Part shown: positions 26,376 to 34,709 of the stretch, in pieces
Numbering within the stretch: the stretch's first letter is position 1
How the letters are laid out: the number at the start of each line of letters is the position of its first letter
Assembly: GCA_035631875.1 (NCBI GenBank)
Contig: DASQHX010000013.1
Span: 62,001-126,000, forward strand
Direction: 5' to 3'
DNA: 64,000 nucleotides
From: Nitrosopumilaceae archaeon
GTDB lineage: Archaea; Thermoproteota; Nitrososphaeria; Nitrososphaerales; Nitrosopumilaceae
Notes under the pieces: generated by a model
What the model was told of the DNA's origin: nothing
What the model saw: only the letters and a program-made list of their open reading frames with translations
Databases searched by the model: none
Translations under genes and position numbers: made by a program

Positions 26376-26765
26376 ATGGATTTGATGCAAAACATAAATC
26401 CTTTACCTTGGGGCGCACAAGACCGTTTTCAGGCTCATTTTATAGTTAAAGCAAATGTAAACCAAAGTGATGATAGTTTTCTTGCTGAATCAAAACCAAA
26501 AACACAGGGTCACTTTGGCTCTAAAAAAGTGGTAGGTGTACAATGGATTGGAGGAAGAATATCTGATATTCTAAATGCTGATAACGAACTTGTCGATATG
26601 ATTACTAAATTACCTTACCATGATGCATTCATTTGGATAGATCCAACAAAAAATGGTGTTAGAATACATGGCAAATGGAAAAGTAGCCACGAGCTTGGAA
26701 TTTCAAAAGAACAGTTTGCTGTTTATGATAAAATAGCATCACACATTAAAAATAATCTGCGCTAA
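26376..26765 (+). CDS. Small conserved protein of unknown function
   Basis: A 129-residue soluble protein directly abutting the previous gene. It holds a mix of strands and helices, with VVGVQWIGGRISDIL and FIWIDPTKNGVRIHGKW as the most distinctive stretches. No catalytic motif, signal peptide or cysteine is visible. Its 3' end overlaps that of the convergent tRNA endonuclease gene by 4 bp. Function unknown. Confidence 0.65.
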   Translation: MDLMQNINPLPWGAQDRFQAHFIVKANVNQSDDSFLAESKPKTQGHFGSKKVVGVQWIGGRISDILNADNELVDMITKLPYHDAFIWIDPTKNGVRIHGKWKSSHELGISKEQFAVYDKIASHIKNNLR

Positions 26766-27298
26766 GCTCTCCACCAATCTAACGCTAGACAATCTACTTT
26801 CTTCTCACCTCGTGGAATTGCCAAGATGAATTGTTTTTTTACTGTTGTTGCCAGTCTTCCTGCTAAAACTACACTTGTAGCAGAGACAGTATCACCAGTA
26901 TTGTACACCTGAACTAGATATGGAGCATGGTCAATACCTGGGCCTTTTTGATATACTGCAAAATCACAACCAAATTTAATTCCGGGATTTACAATGTAGC
27001 CCTTGTCTCTGAAATCTTTGTAGACTAGATATTTTTTGTCAAAGTTGTGGTATTCACCTCTGCAAATTTCAAGTAGATTGTTTTCTGTTAGAAGTTTTTT
27101 TGCCTTGAATACTTTTATCTTTGATTTTTGTACTAGGTACAATCCTTCTATAAGATCTAAAATTAATGGTACTGTGATTTCTTCTGGTTTTGGTTTGGCA
27201 ATGCCCACTGGCTTGCCATAATATCCATTCACAAATAGAGTGCGTGAATCTTGGATGTTCCATACTACAATTCTGTTTTCTATTAATTCGCCTTTCAA
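26762..27298 (-). CDS. endA: tRNA-splicing endonuclease
   Basis: Removes introns at bulge-helix-bulge sites in precursor tRNA and rRNA. The 178-residue protein is the size of a single-domain archaeal subunit. The catalytic domain has KFGCDFAVYQ with Tyr116, the catalytic His in IDHAPYLVQ (His124) and the catalytic Lys in TTVKKQF (Lys154/155). It could work as a homotetramer or pair with a second subunit encoded elsewhere; the window cannot decide. Confidence 0.94.
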   Translation of the reverse strand: MKGELIENRIVVWNIQDSRTLFVNGYYGKPVGIAKPKPEEITVPLILDLIEGLYLVQKSKIKVFKAKKLLTENNLLEICRGEYHNFDKKYLVYKDFRDKGYIVNPGIKFGCDFAVYQKGPGIDHAPYLVQVYNTGDTVSATSVVLAGRLATTVKKQFILAIPRGEKKVDCLALDWWRA

Positions 27299-27486
27299 GT
27301 TAGATTGTTGTCATTTAGACTAGTATTAATCTTATAGAGATAAAGAGAAAGTAATAAGAGGAAATCAAAACCGTATACAGTTTGTTATTGTGATTACAAA
27401 CACGTAGCAAACTAGATTCTACATACGTCTCATTGATACTATAATTCTATATTGAATACTTTTATCATTTTTAAATTAAATCAGAA

Positions 27487-27672
27487 TTGGTGGAGTTGAT
27501 GAAAGTAACAATGCCTGATGAATCTTGTAGGGGCTGTGGTGGCTTATTGATGAAATATTCCGTATGTGCTGGGTGTAGGGGAACGATGCAAAAAATATGT
27601 AACAATTGTACGTCAAAGACAGAGCCTCAAATCCATGACCATTGCTTCAATAAAATAGAATTAATTCACTAG
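27487..27672 (+). CDS. 61-residue cysteine-rich zinc-binding protein
   Basis: A small protein with three CxxC knuckles (CRGC, CAGC, CNNC) and a C-terminal HDHC, enough ligands for two zinc ions. The start is TTG 27487 or ATG 27499. The arrangement suggests a rubredoxin-like or double zinc-ribbon fold. It may act in transcription or as a redox or metal-handling protein, but no partner is evident. It lies upstream of the Lrp/RAM-type gene on the same strand, 97 nt apart. Confidence 0.6.
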   Translation: MVELMKVTMPDESCRGCGGLLMKYSVCAGCRGTMQKICNNCTSKTEPQIHDHCFNKIELIH

Positions 27673-27769
27673 AGAAAATCAAAATAAAATCATAATCTAT
27701 GAACTCTATGGAACAGTTGTAAAAACCATAGACAACTCTTAGATAGTAAATATCAAAAACATCATCATC

Positions 27770-28060
27770 ATGGACAATACTTATGAAATACAAACTCCTC
27801 ATGAAATGGCTACTGCTCACATAATTCTAAGATGTAAACCAGGTTTTGAAAAACACGTTATTGAAAACCTTGAGAAAATTAATGGTGTTACGAATATTCA
27901 TAGAACTGTAGGTCAATTTGATATATTGGCTAAAGTAGAAGCAACAGACCATGAATCTTTAAGGAAAATAATTCGTTGGAAGATCTTCAAAAGTGATTAC
28001 ATTGAATCTATTACAACATTGATGTGTGTAAGGAAGTCGTTATGTGTAGTTGTGAGCTAA
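27770..28060 (+). CDS. Stand-alone Lrp/AsnC ligand-binding (RAM) domain protein
   Basis: A 96-residue protein consisting only of the Lrp/AsnC effector-binding fold: ATAHIILRCKPGFEKHV, then GVTNIHRTVGQFDILAKVEA and the helix HESLRKIIRWKI. The HTH DNA-binding domain is absent, so it is a ligand sensor or a partner that oligomerises with full-length Lrp proteins, as described for stand-alone RAM proteins. A short possible frame follows one base after its stop. Confidence 0.85.
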   Translation: MDNTYEIQTPHEMATAHIILRCKPGFEKHVIENLEKINGVTNIHRTVGQFDILAKVEATDHESLRKIIRWKIFKSDYIESITTLMCVRKSLCVVVS

Positions 28061-28061
28061 T

Positions 28062-28193
28062 ATGGATGAGAAACAATCTAATGAAAATAAAACTAAAAGA
28101 AACAACTATCACAGACCATTTCTTGGACTGTCAACTGCAATATGGATGAGTAGCGATCTCCACATAATATTTGTAAATCCCGCCAAACCATAA
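28062..28193 (+). CDS. Possible 43-residue peptide after the RAM gene
   Basis: An ATG one base after the RAM-domain stop opens a 43-codon frame (MDEKQSNENKTKRNNYHRPF, then a hydrophobic LGLSTAIWMSSDLHIIF). The close spacing suggests coupling, but the sequence shows no motif and the frame could be accidental. Confidence 0.3.
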   Translation: MDEKQSNENKTKRNNYHRPFLGLSTAIWMSSDLHIIFVNPAKP

Positions 28194-28274
28194 TAACAGA
28201 ACATAAAGACCATTTTCATATCTTATAGAAAAATCATAGTAAATCCTTAGATAATGTAAAAGACGCCATAATCA

Positions 28275-28338
28275 TGCGGTCTACAATTTTTGATTGTGGT
28301 TGCGAATCCTACGAGTCTCTTTAGTCACGTAGACCGCA
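28275..28338. repeat. Inverted-repeat element, left of the DUF gene
   Basis: A perfect 10-bp inverted repeat, TGCGGTCTAC and GTAGACCGCA, encloses 44 bp. The arms recall a tRNA acceptor stem, but no T-arm, D-arm or anticodon arm fits, so it is not called a tRNA. A related pair lies at 28807-28856. Confidence 0.5.
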
Positions 28339-28342
28339 CTAG

Positions 28343-28732
28343 TTATTTTTGAATCTCAACAATGATCTTGCTTATTAACTCGGCAACTTTGGTTGCAAAG
28401 GAGATTGGACTAATTTTCTTTGTACACGTAACAATAATGACATTCTTGTGAAAAGGGAAACTAAACATTATGAAATTATCTTTTTCTGAATGATGGTATC
28501 TAATAATGCCATAAAGTTCATCAACCTTTTCTCCAACAGAAATTTCAAACGTACATTCCATGAAATGAGTGTCATTCCACCGCTCTAAATTTGGCTCGGG
28601 GAACCTTTGATGTGTTATCTTATGTAGAGTGTTTCCCTTTTTATCTATGACTACAACTGAACGTATATTTCGATCTATATTCATAATAGATTTTGATAAT
28701 TCATCTAATTCAACTGTCTTTGTTATAGCCAC
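28343..28732 (-). CDS. Thaumarchaeal small protein, paralogue of the 35.6-kb protein
   Basis: A 129-residue soluble protein. It begins with a helix (DELSKSIMNIDRNIRSV), followed by VVVIDKKGN, a central HFMECTFEIS strand and IIVTCTKK with a C-terminal helix. The same layout is present in the protein at 35636-36067 (AIIDQKGRV, LFMESAL, AIIVLSEPG), so the two are paralogues; the fold looks like a roadblock/longin-type sensor. Function is unknown. The gene is bracketed by two inverted-repeat elements with similar arms. Confidence 0.7.
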   Translation of the reverse strand: MAITKTVELDELSKSIMNIDRNIRSVVVIDKKGNTLHKITHQRFPEPNLERWNDTHFMECTFEISVGEKVDELYGIIRYHHSEKDNFIMFSFPFHKNVIIVTCTKKISPISFATKVAELISKIIVEIQK

Positions 28733-29042
28733 GACGATCTAACATTTATAGGCATAAAAAAGATTATCGATTATTTGTGTGTATGATACAGTGTAACTGT
28801 GGGGAACGGTCTACTAGATCTGAGGAAAGACAATACTTAAAGACCTTCATAGACCGCAGTTTCACGATCGTTTTATTTTATCTAAGTATTTACTATATCT
28901 TTTTGTGATCATATGTACCTGAAAAATTGATCGAGTAATCAACATAAAAAATAAATTTTTATGATCTGACAATATTTGATAAATAGTGTAACGTGATCTA
29001 TTTGCAGAATCAAGAAATGCATGAACCCATGATATCGTCTCA
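28733..29042. other. 310-bp gene-free stretch upstream of the phosphoesterase
   Basis: Holds the second inverted-repeat pair (28807-28856) and AT-rich sequence that must contain the promoters of the minus-strand DUF gene and the plus-strand phosphoesterase gene. I see no convincing small gene, RNA gene or copy of the Pho-type box found upstream of the other phosphate genes. Confidence 0.5.
28807..28856. repeat. Inverted-repeat element, right of the DUF gene
   Basis: CGGTCTA and TAGACCG, 7 bp each with 36 bp between. The arms match the core of the repeat at 28275-28338 (CGGTCTAC, TAGACCGCA), so the DUF gene is flanked on both sides by similar structures. Confidence 0.45.
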
Positions 29043-30539
29043 ATGACAAAAATTCTAACAACAACTATCGCAGCACTAATGATGGCATCTCTATTCCTCA
29101 GCAGTACAAGCTGGGCAATTGATCCATCAACAACAACACCAATCAAGCATGTAGTGGTCATATTCCAAGAAAACGTTTCATATGATCATTATTTTGCCAC
29201 ATATCCAAATGCAGCAAATCCAGCTGGTGAACCTAAATTCAAGGCATCAGAAAATACACCATCTGCAAACGGTTTGACACAGGCACTCATTGACAACAAT
29301 CCCAATTCCAAAAAACCATTCAGATTAGACAACACATTATCGCAACTAATAACATGTGATGAGAATCATGACTACAAACCAGAGCAATTAGCCTTTGATG
29401 GCGGATTGATGGACAAATTCGTAGAAACAGTTTCTAATACTGGTCCTGGCTGTAATCCCGATGGTAGCACTGTAATGGGATACTACGATGGAAACACCGT
29501 CACAGCAATGTGGAATTATGCACAACACTTTGCTATGAGCGACAATTCATTTGGTACTACATTTGGTCCATCTACTCCAGGAATGTTGAACTTGGTTTCA
29601 GGTGAAACTGGTAATGTCACAACATCTGATGTTGTAGACACCGTTACACATCATACTGTAATTGGAGATCCAGATGGAGCATTTGATGATTGTTCAAGCT
29701 TTGCACCAACAGCTATGGGTGGAAAGAACGTGGGTGATCTTCTAAATGCTAAAGGAGTTACTTGGGGATGGTTCCAAGGTGGCTTTAAACCAAGTACACC
29801 ATGGGATGGTAATCCAGCACACAAGGCAAAATGCAAATCATCGCACTTGAATATCGGTGGTGCTAATGTAACTGATTACAGCGCACACCACGAACCATTT
29901 GAGTATTATGCCTCAACTGCAAATCAACATCACCTTCCTCCAGCATCAGTTAATGAGATAGGTCACAATGGCCAAGCAAACCACCAGTATGATATTACTG
30001 ACTTTTGGACAGCAGTAGACGCTGGAAAGATGCCAGCAGTAAGCTTCCTTAAAGCAGCAAAGTATCAAGATGGACATGCAGGTTACTCTGATCCTATAGA
30101 TGAGCAGCACTTTATTGTTGATACAATCAACAAGCTCCAAAAAACGGATGAGTGGAAGAATACTGCAGTAATCATCTCATATGATGACTCAGATGGGTGG
30201 TATGATCACGTGATGTCTACAATTCTCAACCAGTCAAATGATCCTGCACAGGATGTTGCCTGCGGAACTACAAAACTAGGTGCTTATCAGGATAGATGTG
30301 GTTATGGCCCAAGATTGCCATTGATGGTGATATCTCCATATGCAAAGGAGAACTTTGTCGACCATTCAGTGACTGACCAATCCTCAATACTCAAATTCAT
30401 TGAGGATAACTGGAATATTGGACAGATACCAGATCCACAATCGTTTGATAGAAAAGCAGGTTCGTTGAATAACATGTTCAACTTTGAACAAGGTGATACG
30501 GATAAGCTTATCCTAGATCCAAAAACTGGAAACAAATAA
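29043..30539 (+). CDS. Secreted phosphoesterase (phospholipase C / acid phosphatase family)
   Basis: A 498-residue exported hydrolase of the alkaline-phosphatase-like phosphoesterase family. Residues 1-25 form a signal peptide (ending SSTSWA). The domain starts with IKHVVVIFQENVSYDHYF, the metal-site motif of the family, and later has VSFLKAAKYQDGHAGYSDP and SYDDSDGWYDHV. Members cleave phosphate from phospholipids or other phosphoesters outside the cell. Located at the edge of the phosphate-uptake region, it would supply phosphate for the Pst system; that link is inference. Substrate is not determined. Confidence 0.9.
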   Translation: MTKILTTTIAALMMASLFLSSTSWAIDPSTTTPIKHVVVIFQENVSYDHYFATYPNAANPAGEPKFKASENTPSANGLTQALIDNNPNSKKPFRLDNTLSQLITCDENHDYKPEQLAFDGGLMDKFVETVSNTGPGCNPDGSTVMGYYDGNTVTAMWNYAQHFAMSDNSFGTTFGPSTPGMLNLVSGETGNVTTSDVVDTVTHHTVIGDPDGAFDDCSSFAPTAMGGKNVGDLLNAKGVTWGWFQGGFKPSTPWDGNPAHKAKCKSSHLNIGGANVTDYSAHHEPFEYYASTANQHHLPPASVNEIGHNGQANHQYDITDFWTAVDAGKMPAVSFLKAAKYQDGHAGYSDPIDEQHFIVDTINKLQKTDEWKNTAVIISYDDSDGWYDHVMSTILNQSNDPAQDVACGTTKLGAYQDRCGYGPRLPLMVISPYAKENFVDHSVTDQSSILKFIEDNWNIGQIPDPQSFDRKAGSLNNMFNFEQGDTDKLILDPKTGNK

Positions 30540-30676
30540 GAAGAAATAACTCTTCTCCCTTTTATTTTTCATATTTAATAGATTAATGATAAATTTTCTA
30601 TGAATTGCACATAAGATATGTTTTTCATGTGGCATACGCTTATCAAATATTTTACAGCACATATGGTGAATAGAAA

Positions 30677-30829
30677 ATGTGGATATGTTATCTTTGTGAA
30701 CACAAAATTATGGTAGAGCATGGTCAAAAAGATGACTTGAGTGCTGAAGATGATCCAAGACTTGAGGATGACAATGAGTTGGAATGCATCTGCACCTGTC
30801 ACTCAACTCCCAATCTTATTTCTATGTGA
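30677..30829 (+). CDS. 50-residue cysteine-rich microprotein
   Basis: A short frame MWICYLCEHKIMVEHG with CYLC at residues 4-7, a very acidic middle (SAEDDPRLEDDNELE) and CICTCH near the end. The CxxC plus CxCxCH layout suggests a zinc site that ties the two ends together. It starts 137 nt after the phosphoesterase stop on the same strand. No function assigned. Confidence 0.55.
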   Translation: MWICYLCEHKIMVEHGQKDDLSAEDDPRLEDDNELECICTCHSTPNLISM

Positions 30830-30867
30830 TATACTGGTTACAGAAAATTGTTTTGTCTAGAAAAAAA

Positions 30868-31593
30868 TTATAGATTTTTTTCAAGAAACAGGTTTATTCT
30901 TTTTTGTAGATCAGCATTAATTTCAGATACTGGTCTGTTTCCATTTATTGGTATAAGCCCGTATCTTTTTTGCATCATGTGAAATTCCTTGGAAATCATT
31001 CTTTGATATATTAAAAATGATTCAAACATGTCATCTGAAAGTCCTAGATCTGCACCTGATTCATAATGGTCAAGCGAGGAATTCTTTTGAAATACTCGAT
31101 GTATTAGTATATTGGGATCTACATCCAAATAAAAAACAAGGTCTGGTTTTATAGCAAAACCATACAGATTATGGGACCATTTTCGATTTAATCCTCTTAC
31201 TACGTTTCTAGCTATGAGTGTGTAGATGTATCTGTCTGCAAGTACAATGTAGCCAGCTTGTAAAGCCGGTATTATTTTATATTCAAATTGGTCAGCAAAA
31301 TCTGCAGCATAAAACAGTGCTAGTGTTTTCCTTCCTAGGTTGTAATCTCTCTTTGCCTCTAATATTCCTCTACTTACTAATTCTGAGCGCTTCAAGCCGG
31401 TATTCAAAACTGCATGACCATCTGCCTCCAATTTTGCTGTGATCAGCTCAATTTCTGTACTTCTTCCAGAAGCATCAGGTCCTTCAATAACGATTAATCT
31501 GCCTTTGATCTCAACATCTTCCAAGTTTTTTATGCCATGACCGTAAAATTCTACGGTTCTTTTTTCAAATTGTTTTTTTGTATTTTGTTTCAT
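30868..31593 (-). CDS. Thymidylate-kinase-like protein with altered P-loop
   Basis: A 241-residue P-loop protein closely similar to its upstream neighbour (shared features include LALFYAADFADQFE, the ADRYIYT motif and the DLxLSDDMFESF segment). The Walker A motif reads GPDASGRST (38-46), with Arg44 in place of the Lys needed to bind phosphate. It also has a 30-residue N-terminal extension. Kinase activity is therefore doubtful; it may be regulatory or form a heterodimer with the canonical copy. Its start lies 29 nt inside that gene, so the two are translationally coupled. Confidence 0.88.
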   Translation of the reverse strand: MKQNTKKQFEKRTVEFYGHGIKNLEDVEIKGRLIVIEGPDASGRSTEIELITAKLEADGHAVLNTGLKRSELVSRGILEAKRDYNLGRKTLALFYAADFADQFEYKIIPALQAGYIVLADRYIYTLIARNVVRGLNRKWSHNLYGFAIKPDLVFYLDVDPNILIHRVFQKNSSLDHYESGADLGLSDDMFESFLIYQRMISKEFHMMQKRYGLIPINGNRPVSEINADLQKRINLFLEKNL

Positions 31594-32269
31594 TTTTAAT
31601 CAAAGCTCTGGCAGGTGTTTTGGGAAGTGTTTTTGGTAAAATAGCAGAAATTTTCTCTCTAACTAATTTCTGCTGTTCTTCAATATTTAATGTACCATCT
31701 ATAACAGTAAATCCTTCTGAATCTGCCATTGAATCATATTGTTCAATTATTCTTCCTTGAAAAATTCTATAACTTTCATACGGATCATTGCTTAAATTCA
31801 AATCCATTCCAGCTTCATAATATTTTAGTTTAGGTCTACCAACAAGAATTCTGTCAACTGCAATGTCAACTGGTACTCTGAAATAAAATGCGATATGTGG
31901 TTTGATTGCAAAATCGTAAACACTTCTTACCCATTTTGGATTACAACCTCTTACAACATCTCTCACAAATGCAGTATAGATGTATCTATCTGCTAGAACA
32001 AAATAACCAGCACGTAACAACGGAAAAATGTTTCTTTCATACCTGTCTGCAAAATCAGTAGCATGTAGCAGACTAAAGGTAGTTGGTGTAAGCTGACCTT
32101 TTTTCTTTCCTTTAGACGTGATTTCTTTTACCATCTCAGAAGAATTCCATTCAGTTTTAAAAACACTAATTCCTTTGTAAGCCAGCCATTTTTCTAGAAG
32201 ATGGACTTGAGTTGATTTACCTGAACCATCTATACCTTCAACTACAATTAATCTACCGTTATTTTCCAT
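31565..32269 (-). CDS. tmk: Thymidylate kinase-like NMP kinase
   Basis: Phosphorylates dTMP to dTDP, or a related nucleotide. The 234-residue protein has a normal Walker A GIDGSGKST (12-20), the ADRYIYTAFVRD motif containing the family DR(Y/F) signature, and a LID-like region near residue 140. It is the first of a tandem pair; the second copy has a defective P-loop. The 277-bp gap upstream is shared with the divergent SixA gene and holds one copy of the Pho-type box, on the plus strand. Confidence 0.9.
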   Translation of the reverse strand: MENNGRLIVVEGIDGSGKSTQVHLLEKWLAYKGISVFKTEWNSSEMVKEITSKGKKKGQLTPTTFSLLHATDFADRYERNIFPLLRAGYFVLADRYIYTAFVRDVVRGCNPKWVRSVYDFAIKPHIAFYFRVPVDIAVDRILVGRPKLKYYEAGMDLNLSNDPYESYRIFQGRIIEQYDSMADSEGFTVIDGTLNIEEQQKLVREKISAILPKTLPKTPARALIKNETKYKKTI

Positions 32270-32400
32270 TTAATTTAAATCTCTAGGGACACTGGACGTA
32301 AATAGACATTTAATTCTTCTATATTGTAAGCATTTTTTTCACATTTTATTATACTCATTTATGGATGGTTTTCTATCATTGTCTAAAGCAATGATGATAG

Positions 32401-32447
32401 TGTTCTATATAGAACTATATTTTGATATGAAGAATAAGAAATCATAG
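32401..32447 (+). promoter_or_regulatory. Phosphate-region promoter box, copy A (upstream of SixA)
   Basis: CTATATAGAA at 32405-32414, then 22 nt, then AGAAATCATAG. The 70 bp from 32401 align without gaps to 37211-37280 upstream of pstC with about 51 identities by my count. The box probably includes the TATA element. Confidence 0.5.
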
Positions 32448-32546
32448 TCGAATCATAGATATTTGTATTAAAATGACTTATGTTGATGATAATGCTAAAT
32501 CATGATGTATCTTACCTTGTGGCAGAAAATTTTGTTGGATTTTGAA

Positions 32547-33041
32547 ATGGATTTGTACATTTTGCGACACGGTGAAGCTGGCAAACGCTCATCTACAAGA
32601 AATGACTCCCAAAGGTCGCTTTCTATTACAGGAAGACAAGAAATGGAAGAGATTGCAAAGGCACTTGTCAAATTAGGATTAGAGTTTGATTATGTATTTA
32701 CTAGTCCATTAGTAAGATGTAAACAGACTACAGAGATTGTAATGAAGTACATAAAAAGCAGGAATAGTGTAGTGGAATTAAATGAATTAAGACCGGAAGG
32801 CAATAAACTAGAACTCTACAATAAACTTTCAAAATTAAAGCCGGGGTCACTAACACTTCTTGTTGGACATGAGCCGTATCTGAGTGATTTAGTAGGAGAA
32901 GCTATTGGAGAATCAAACTGTAGAATCGATCTTAAAAAAGGTGGATTAGTAAGAATTAGAACAATCTCACTTCAACCAAAAATACGAGGAGAACTGAGGT
33001 GGTTACTAACACCAAAACATATGAAAAAAATATCAAAATGA
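32547..33041 (+). CDS. sixA: SixA-type phosphohistidine phosphatase
   Basis: A 164-residue member of the histidine-phosphatase superfamily. The catalytic LRHGEAG motif is at residues 6-12, the second His is in VGHEPYLS, and SPLVRCKQTTEI matches the SixA subgroup. I chose ATG 32547 because the fold begins directly with MDLYILRHG; an in-frame ATG at 32502 would add 15 residues before it. It is followed by Ppx/GppA and CHAD proteins. That combination is often linked with polyphosphate and phosphate signalling. Confidence 0.9.
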   Translation: MDLYILRHGEAGKRSSTRNDSQRSLSITGRQEMEEIAKALVKLGLEFDYVFTSPLVRCKQTTEIVMKYIKSRNSVVELNELRPEGNKLELYNKLSKLKPGSLTLLVGHEPYLSDLVGEAIGESNCRIDLKKGGLVRIRTISLQPKIRGELRWLLTPKHMKKISK

Positions 33042-33136
33042 TCAGAGTTTCTTATGTTTTTCATTTAGTAAAAAAATATGAATCTAGTCTAGATTAATAG
33101 TAATGTGTTTTTATCAAAAAGGGGTAAATAATCAAA

Positions 33137-34648
33137 ATGAAAATGTCAGTAATTGATTTAGGATTCAATTCTGTTAAATTGGTAAATTACAATGTAAAAG
33201 ATGATGATTCTTTTGAGATATATGAACAAGAGGGGATGAAAGCAAAGCTTGGTGAAGGATTGGACGAAAAAGGCAAGCTTAGTAAAAAACCAATTATGAG
33301 AGCAATTGAAGTTTTAAAGTTATTTAGAGATGTTATTCAACTCCAGCCAATTAAGTCTGTCCTACCTATAGCAACTAGCGCAGTAAGAGAAGCAAGTAAT
33401 AAAGACGAATTTCTAAATGAAGTATATCGTGAAACAGGATTCAGATTCAAGGTTTTGTCTGAACGAGAAGAGGCCCTTTATTCATATGTAGGCGCAATAA
33501 AGTCACTTCAATTACCAAACACGCTATTTTTTGATTTAGGCGGAGGAAGCCTAGAAATTGTACACGCTGAAAAATTCAGAATCAAAAAGGTTATTTCATT
33601 ACCACTTGGTGCATTAAGATTAACACAACAATTTGCTAATAAGAATTCTACATTTGCTACAAAAGATTATAAAAATATGAGGCGACATATATGGAATCTT
33701 CTTCCAAGTAAAAAAGAATTTGATCTAGATAAAAATACAGTTCTGGTAGGAGTTGGTGGTGCATTAAGAGCTTTGGCAAGATATGATCAAAAGGTTACAA
33801 AATATCCATTTGACAAAATTCATAATTATGAAATGGATTTTAAATCAGTTAATACAATTAACAAAAAACTATCTGATATGAAACCTGGTGAGATTTCCAA
33901 AATCTCTGTAATTGGTTCTAGCAGAGCTGAAACAATTGTTGCTGGTTCGTGTGTTATAGATACATTAATGGACAAATTTAGATTTCAAAATCTTCATGTA
34001 AGCAACCATGGACTTCGTGAAGGTGCGCTCTCAATATTTCTTGAAAATCAAAAAACATATCATTCTAATAGTATCACATCTGAACAGATACGACAATCTC
34101 TTAGTATTACTAAAGAGAGATCAATCAATCAAAATGCTGAAGGGTTTTTAAAAGGACTTATTGTTTTCAAATTAATTGGCGAGCGTGAATATGTGCTTCT
34201 TTCATATGCACTAAAATTGATGATGGAAAAATCGTCATATAATAATCCTCAGAGTTGGTTTTATGCAATAGCTGATGAAGACATGTCTCTTAATCATACT
34301 GATCAATTAATTTTGGGATTATCTCTTGTACATACTAGACATGAAAAAACTGCAGATTGGTTATTTTCACGATACAAGTCTATTCTAACACCTCAAGATA
34401 AGACGGCAGTAAGAAAAATATCCTCTTTGCTTAACCTTTTGAGATTTTTAGAAAAAACTAAGGCAAAAATTGAAATAAAAAAATCCGAACCTGGAAAAAT
34501 TGAATTAAATGTCATTCCAGCTAGAGGAGTTCCTAAAACTCTACTGCAACACATATTGAGAAATTTTGAAAATGTATTTGGCGTTAATGTGATCTGTTCA
34601 ATACGTTCTGAAATGGGAAGCGCACAAAATTCTATACTTGAATTATAG
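33137..34648 (+). CDS. ppx: Ppx/GppA-family exopolyphosphatase
   Basis: Hydrolyses terminal phosphate from polyphosphate, or pppGpp in bacterial homologues. The 503-residue protein has an ASKHA fold: the N-terminal phosphate-binding DLGFNSVKL motif, the SAVREASN segment, then FFDLGGGSLEIV near residue 135 and GVGGALRALARY near 200. The C-terminal part (about 315-500) is helical, as in long Ppx forms. It sits between SixA and CHAD genes and near the Pst operon. Polyphosphate is the more likely substrate because ppGpp signalling is rare in archaea. Confidence 0.92.
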   Translation: MKMSVIDLGFNSVKLVNYNVKDDDSFEIYEQEGMKAKLGEGLDEKGKLSKKPIMRAIEVLKLFRDVIQLQPIKSVLPIATSAVREASNKDEFLNEVYRETGFRFKVLSEREEALYSYVGAIKSLQLPNTLFFDLGGGSLEIVHAEKFRIKKVISLPLGALRLTQQFANKNSTFATKDYKNMRRHIWNLLPSKKEFDLDKNTVLVGVGGALRALARYDQKVTKYPFDKIHNYEMDFKSVNTINKKLSDMKPGEISKISVIGSSRAETIVAGSCVIDTLMDKFRFQNLHVSNHGLREGALSIFLENQKTYHSNSITSEQIRQSLSITKERSINQNAEGFLKGLIVFKLIGEREYVLLSYALKLMMEKSSYNNPQSWFYAIADEDMSLNHTDQLILGLSLVHTRHEKTADWLFSRYKSILTPQDKTAVRKISSLLNLLRFLEKTKAKIEIKKSEPGKIELNVIPARGVPKTLLQHILRNFENVFGVNVICSIRSEMGSAQNSILEL

Positions 34649-34709
34649 AAAGAAGAACTTACTCATGATTTTTGTAATTCCAAAAGTGATGTAATACTAT
34701 GAAAATAAA

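Noticed and set aside
26762-26765. Numerous 4-bp overlaps of convergent stops (also 47983-47986, 49431-49434, 57448-57451)
   Set aside because: Common in compact archaeal genomes because CTAA, CTAG, TTAG and TTAA-type tetranucleotides serve as stops on both strands; not a special signal.
28275-28338. Possible tRNA gene on either strand
   Set aside because: Only an acceptor-like stem is present; no T-loop consensus, D-arm or anticodon stem can be folded at the right distances.
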